NCBI RefSeq assembly: GCF_021654135.1
Contig: NZ_JAKGSD010000020.1
Span: 73,985 to 137,984, forward strand
DNA: 64,000 nucleotides
Reading direction: 5' to 3'
DNA from: Amycolatopsis tucumanensis
GTDB taxonomy: Bacteria > Actinomycetota > Actinomycetes > Mycobacteriales > Pseudonocardiaceae
Within the stretch, counting starts at the first letter, position 1. The number at the start of each line of letters is the position of its first letter. Below the pieces are notes generated by a model. It was given only the letters and a program-made list of their open reading frames with translations. It ran no database searches and had not been told where the DNA came from. Below are positions 62,466 to 64,000 of the stretch, piece after piece. A program made the translations under genes and the position numbers.

Positions 62466-63458
62466 ATGAGACGGGCAGAGGACGATTCGCTGCGAATACT
62501 GCTGTGGCACGTACACGGGTCATGGACCAGTTCCTTCGTAAGCGGACGGCACGAGTACCTCCTTCCGCTGCTACCGGAGGGCGGTCCCTGGGGACGGGGC
62601 CGCTGTGACCGAGCGTGGCCGTCCGCGCGGGAGGTGAGTCCGGCCGAGCTGCGGAACGCCGACATCGACGTGGTCGTCCTCCAGCGCCCGGACGAGATCG
62701 AGCTGACCGAGCGGTGGACGGGGCGGCGGCCCGGCCGGGACGTCCCCGCGGTGTTCGTCGAGCACAACACCCCGACCGGCGACGTGCCGCGCACGCGGCA
62801 CCCGCTGGCCGATCAGGACGAGATCCCGCTGGTGCACGTCACCCACTTCAACAACCTGATCTGGGACTCCGGCCGGGCGCCTGCCACGGTCATCGAGCAC
62901 GGGGTGGTCGACCCGGGCGAGCTGTACACCGGCGAGGAGGCCTCGATCGGCCTCGTCATGAACGAGCCGGTGCGCCGGGGCCGCGCGGTCGGCACCGACC
63001 TGCTGCCCGCCTTCGCCGAGGTCGCCCCGCTGGACGTCTGGGGCATCGGCGTGGAGAAGCTCGACGGCCACTTCGGCCTCGGGGAGCGCCTGCGCACGCG
63101 GGGCGACCTCGGGCAGGACGCCCTGCACGCGGGGCTGGCGCGGTGCCGGTTGTACCTGCACACCCCGCGCTGGACGTCGCTGGGCCTGTCGCTGATCGAG
63201 GCGATGCACCTGGGGATGCCGGTGGTGGCGGTGGCCAGCACCGAGGCGTCCCGCGCGGTGCCGCCGGAGGCGGGTTTCGTCTCGGCGGATGTGAACGAAC
63301 TGGTGCGCGCGGCCGCCGAGCTGATGGCGGATCCGGAACTGGCGCACCGGATGGGCAAGCAAGCGCGCGAGCACGCGCTGGCCAGCTACGGCCTGGACGC
63401 CTTCCTGCGCAACTGGGACGTCCAGCTCGGCCGGGTGACGAGTGGAGGTAGCGCATGA
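62466..63458 (+). CDS. Glycosyltransferase (GT4/GT-B like)
   Basis: This 330-aa cytosolic GT-B protein begins ILLWHVHGSWTSSF, and its N-domain ends with VPAVFVEHNTPTGD. The C-domain carries the nucleotide-sugar pattern GLSLIEAMHLGMPVVAVASTEA, with the EAMHLG Glu as the probable donor-ribose ligand. It is translationally coupled (ATGA) to a second glycosyltransferase, so the two likely add successive sugars to one product. Acceptor and donor are unknown. A GTGT-N15-GGGTGA box 13 bp upstream (62429-62453) is a possible stress promoter. Confidence 0.85.
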   Translation: MRRAEDDSLRILLWHVHGSWTSSFVSGRHEYLLPLLPEGGPWGRGRCDRAWPSAREVSPAELRNADIDVVVLQRPDEIELTERWTGRRPGRDVPAVFVEHNTPTGDVPRTRHPLADQDEIPLVHVTHFNNLIWDSGRAPATVIEHGVVDPGELYTGEEASIGLVMNEPVRRGRAVGTDLLPAFAEVAPLDVWGIGVEKLDGHFGLGERLRTRGDLGQDALHAGLARCRLYLHTPRWTSLGLSLIEAMHLGMPVVAVASTEASRAVPPEAGFVSADVNELVRAAAELMADPELAHRMGKQAREHALASYGLDAFLRNWDVQLGRVTSGGSA

Positions 63459-64000
63459 AGATCTCGATGGTGTCGGAGCACGCCAACCCCCTGGCCGTTC
63501 TGGGCGAGGTGGACGCGGGCGGGCAGAACCTGCACGTGGCGGAACTGTCCGCCGCGCTGTGCCGACAGGGCCACGACGTCACCGTCTACACCCGGCGCGA
63601 CGACCGGGCGCAGCCGGAGGAGGTCCGGGCGCCCGCGGGCTACCGGGTGGTGCACGTGCCGGCGGGCCCGGCGGAGTACCTGCCCAAGGACGACCTGTTG
63701 CCGCACATGACCGAGTTCGGCCGCTACCTGGCCAAGGCGTGGCAGCGGGACACCCCGGACGTGGTCCACGCGCACTTCTGGATGTCCGGCCTGGCGTCGC
63801 TGCTCGCCACGCGCGGCACCGACGTGCCGGTGGTCCAGACCTTCCACGCGCTGGGCGTGGTGAAGAAGCGCTACCAGGGCAAGGCGGACACCAGCCCGCC
63901 GGAGCGGGTGCAGCTGGAGCGGCTGATCGGCAAGAACGCCGCGCGCGTCGCCGCCACCTGCTCGGACGAGGTGTTCGAGCTGGCCCGGATGGGGCTGCCG
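63455..64000 (+). CDS. Glycosyltransferase family 4, 5' part (runs off the window)
   Basis: The first 182 codons are present and no stop is reached. The N-terminal GT-B domain shows MKISMVSEHANPLAVLGEVDAGGQN, which contains the GGQN acceptor loop typical of MshA/sucrose-phosphate-synthase-like GT4 enzymes. DVVHAHFWMSGLAS and VPVVQTFHALGVVKK follow. It overlaps the preceding gene by 4 bp with GGAGG nearby. The donor-binding half lies beyond 64000, so specificity is open. Confidence 0.88.
   Translation, partial: MKISMVSEHANPLAVLGEVDAGGQNLHVAELSAALCRQGHDVTVYTRRDDRAQPEEVRAPAGYRVVHVPAGPAEYLPKDDLLPHMTEFGRYLAKAWQRDTPDVVHAHFWMSGLASLLATRGTDVPVVQTFHALGVVKKRYQGKADTSPPERVQLERLIGKNAARVAATCSDEVFELARMGLP

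Overview
This 64-kb window is chromosomal DNA from a high-GC actinobacterium, most likely in the Pseudonocardiales and close to Amycolatopsis. That placement rests on gene content and protein style, not on a database match: a division/cell-wall (dcw) cluster without ftsA, an ESX/EspG plus DUF3558 lipoprotein cassette, a meso-DAP type MurE, SepF-YggT-DivIVA after FtsZ, an actinobacterial SAM-IV riboswitch, an ileS T-box, and F420-type oxidoreductases. GTG and TTG starts and 4-bp ATGA/GTGA/TTGA overlaps are common.

Layout. 1-2604: MoxR ATPase and DUF58 protein on the minus strand, followed by a tandem repeat array. 2854-5020: type VII secretion-associated cassette (helical ESX-like protein, DUF3558 lipoprotein, second ESX/PPE-like protein, EspG). 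5371-27141: the dcw region mraZ-rsmH-ftsL-ftsI-murE-murF-mraY-murD-ftsW-murG-murC-ftsQ, an inserted divergent osmC/dinB pair, ftsZ, an orphan convergent gene, then pgeF-yggS-sepF-yggT-divIVA. 27171-38000: a zinc-ribbon-like membrane protein, two paralogous ArsR-type regulators, a methyltransferase, an MFS exporter, T-box-controlled ileS and a lipoprotein-like penicillin-binding protein. 38072-51233: cation/proton antiporter, SAM-IV-controlled class V aminotransferase, lspA-rluD, ridA/WYL regulator, tandem DUF885 proteins, an LLM oxidoreductase facing a Ddn-like protein, and an Fpg/Nei glycosylase. 51851-57669: GH65 phosphorylase/beta-phosphoglucomutase operon with an ArsR regulator, then amidase and an SCO6745-like protein. 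58127-64000: DUF6480 and ClpC-like ATPase behind a SigF/SigB-type sigma factor, a DUF4383 membrane protein, and two glycosyltransferases, the last running off the window.

How it works together. The dcw genes supply peptidoglycan precursors (MurC-F, MraY, MurG), the septal synthase (FtsW-FtsI with FtsQ/FtsL), the Z-ring (FtsZ, SepF) and the polar growth organiser DivIVA. The first operon begins at a promoter overlaid by four GTGG-type MraZ boxes spaced exactly 10 bp. Several loci carry readable switches: a T-box (ileS), a SAM-IV riboswitch with an apparent three-arm expression platform, an OhrR-type operator at osmC, palindromic operators before the LLM gene and the GH65 operon, and SigF-like promoters before the sigma gene and clpC.

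The most unusual signal is in the long intergenic gaps. At four places with good support, and at two with weaker support, the gap downstream of a gene is filled by tandem, partly decayed copies of that gene's own 3' end across the stop codon. Two of these arrays, unrelated in sequence, share an exact 111-bp period. I know of no described element of this kind and treat it as the main candidate novelty of the window.
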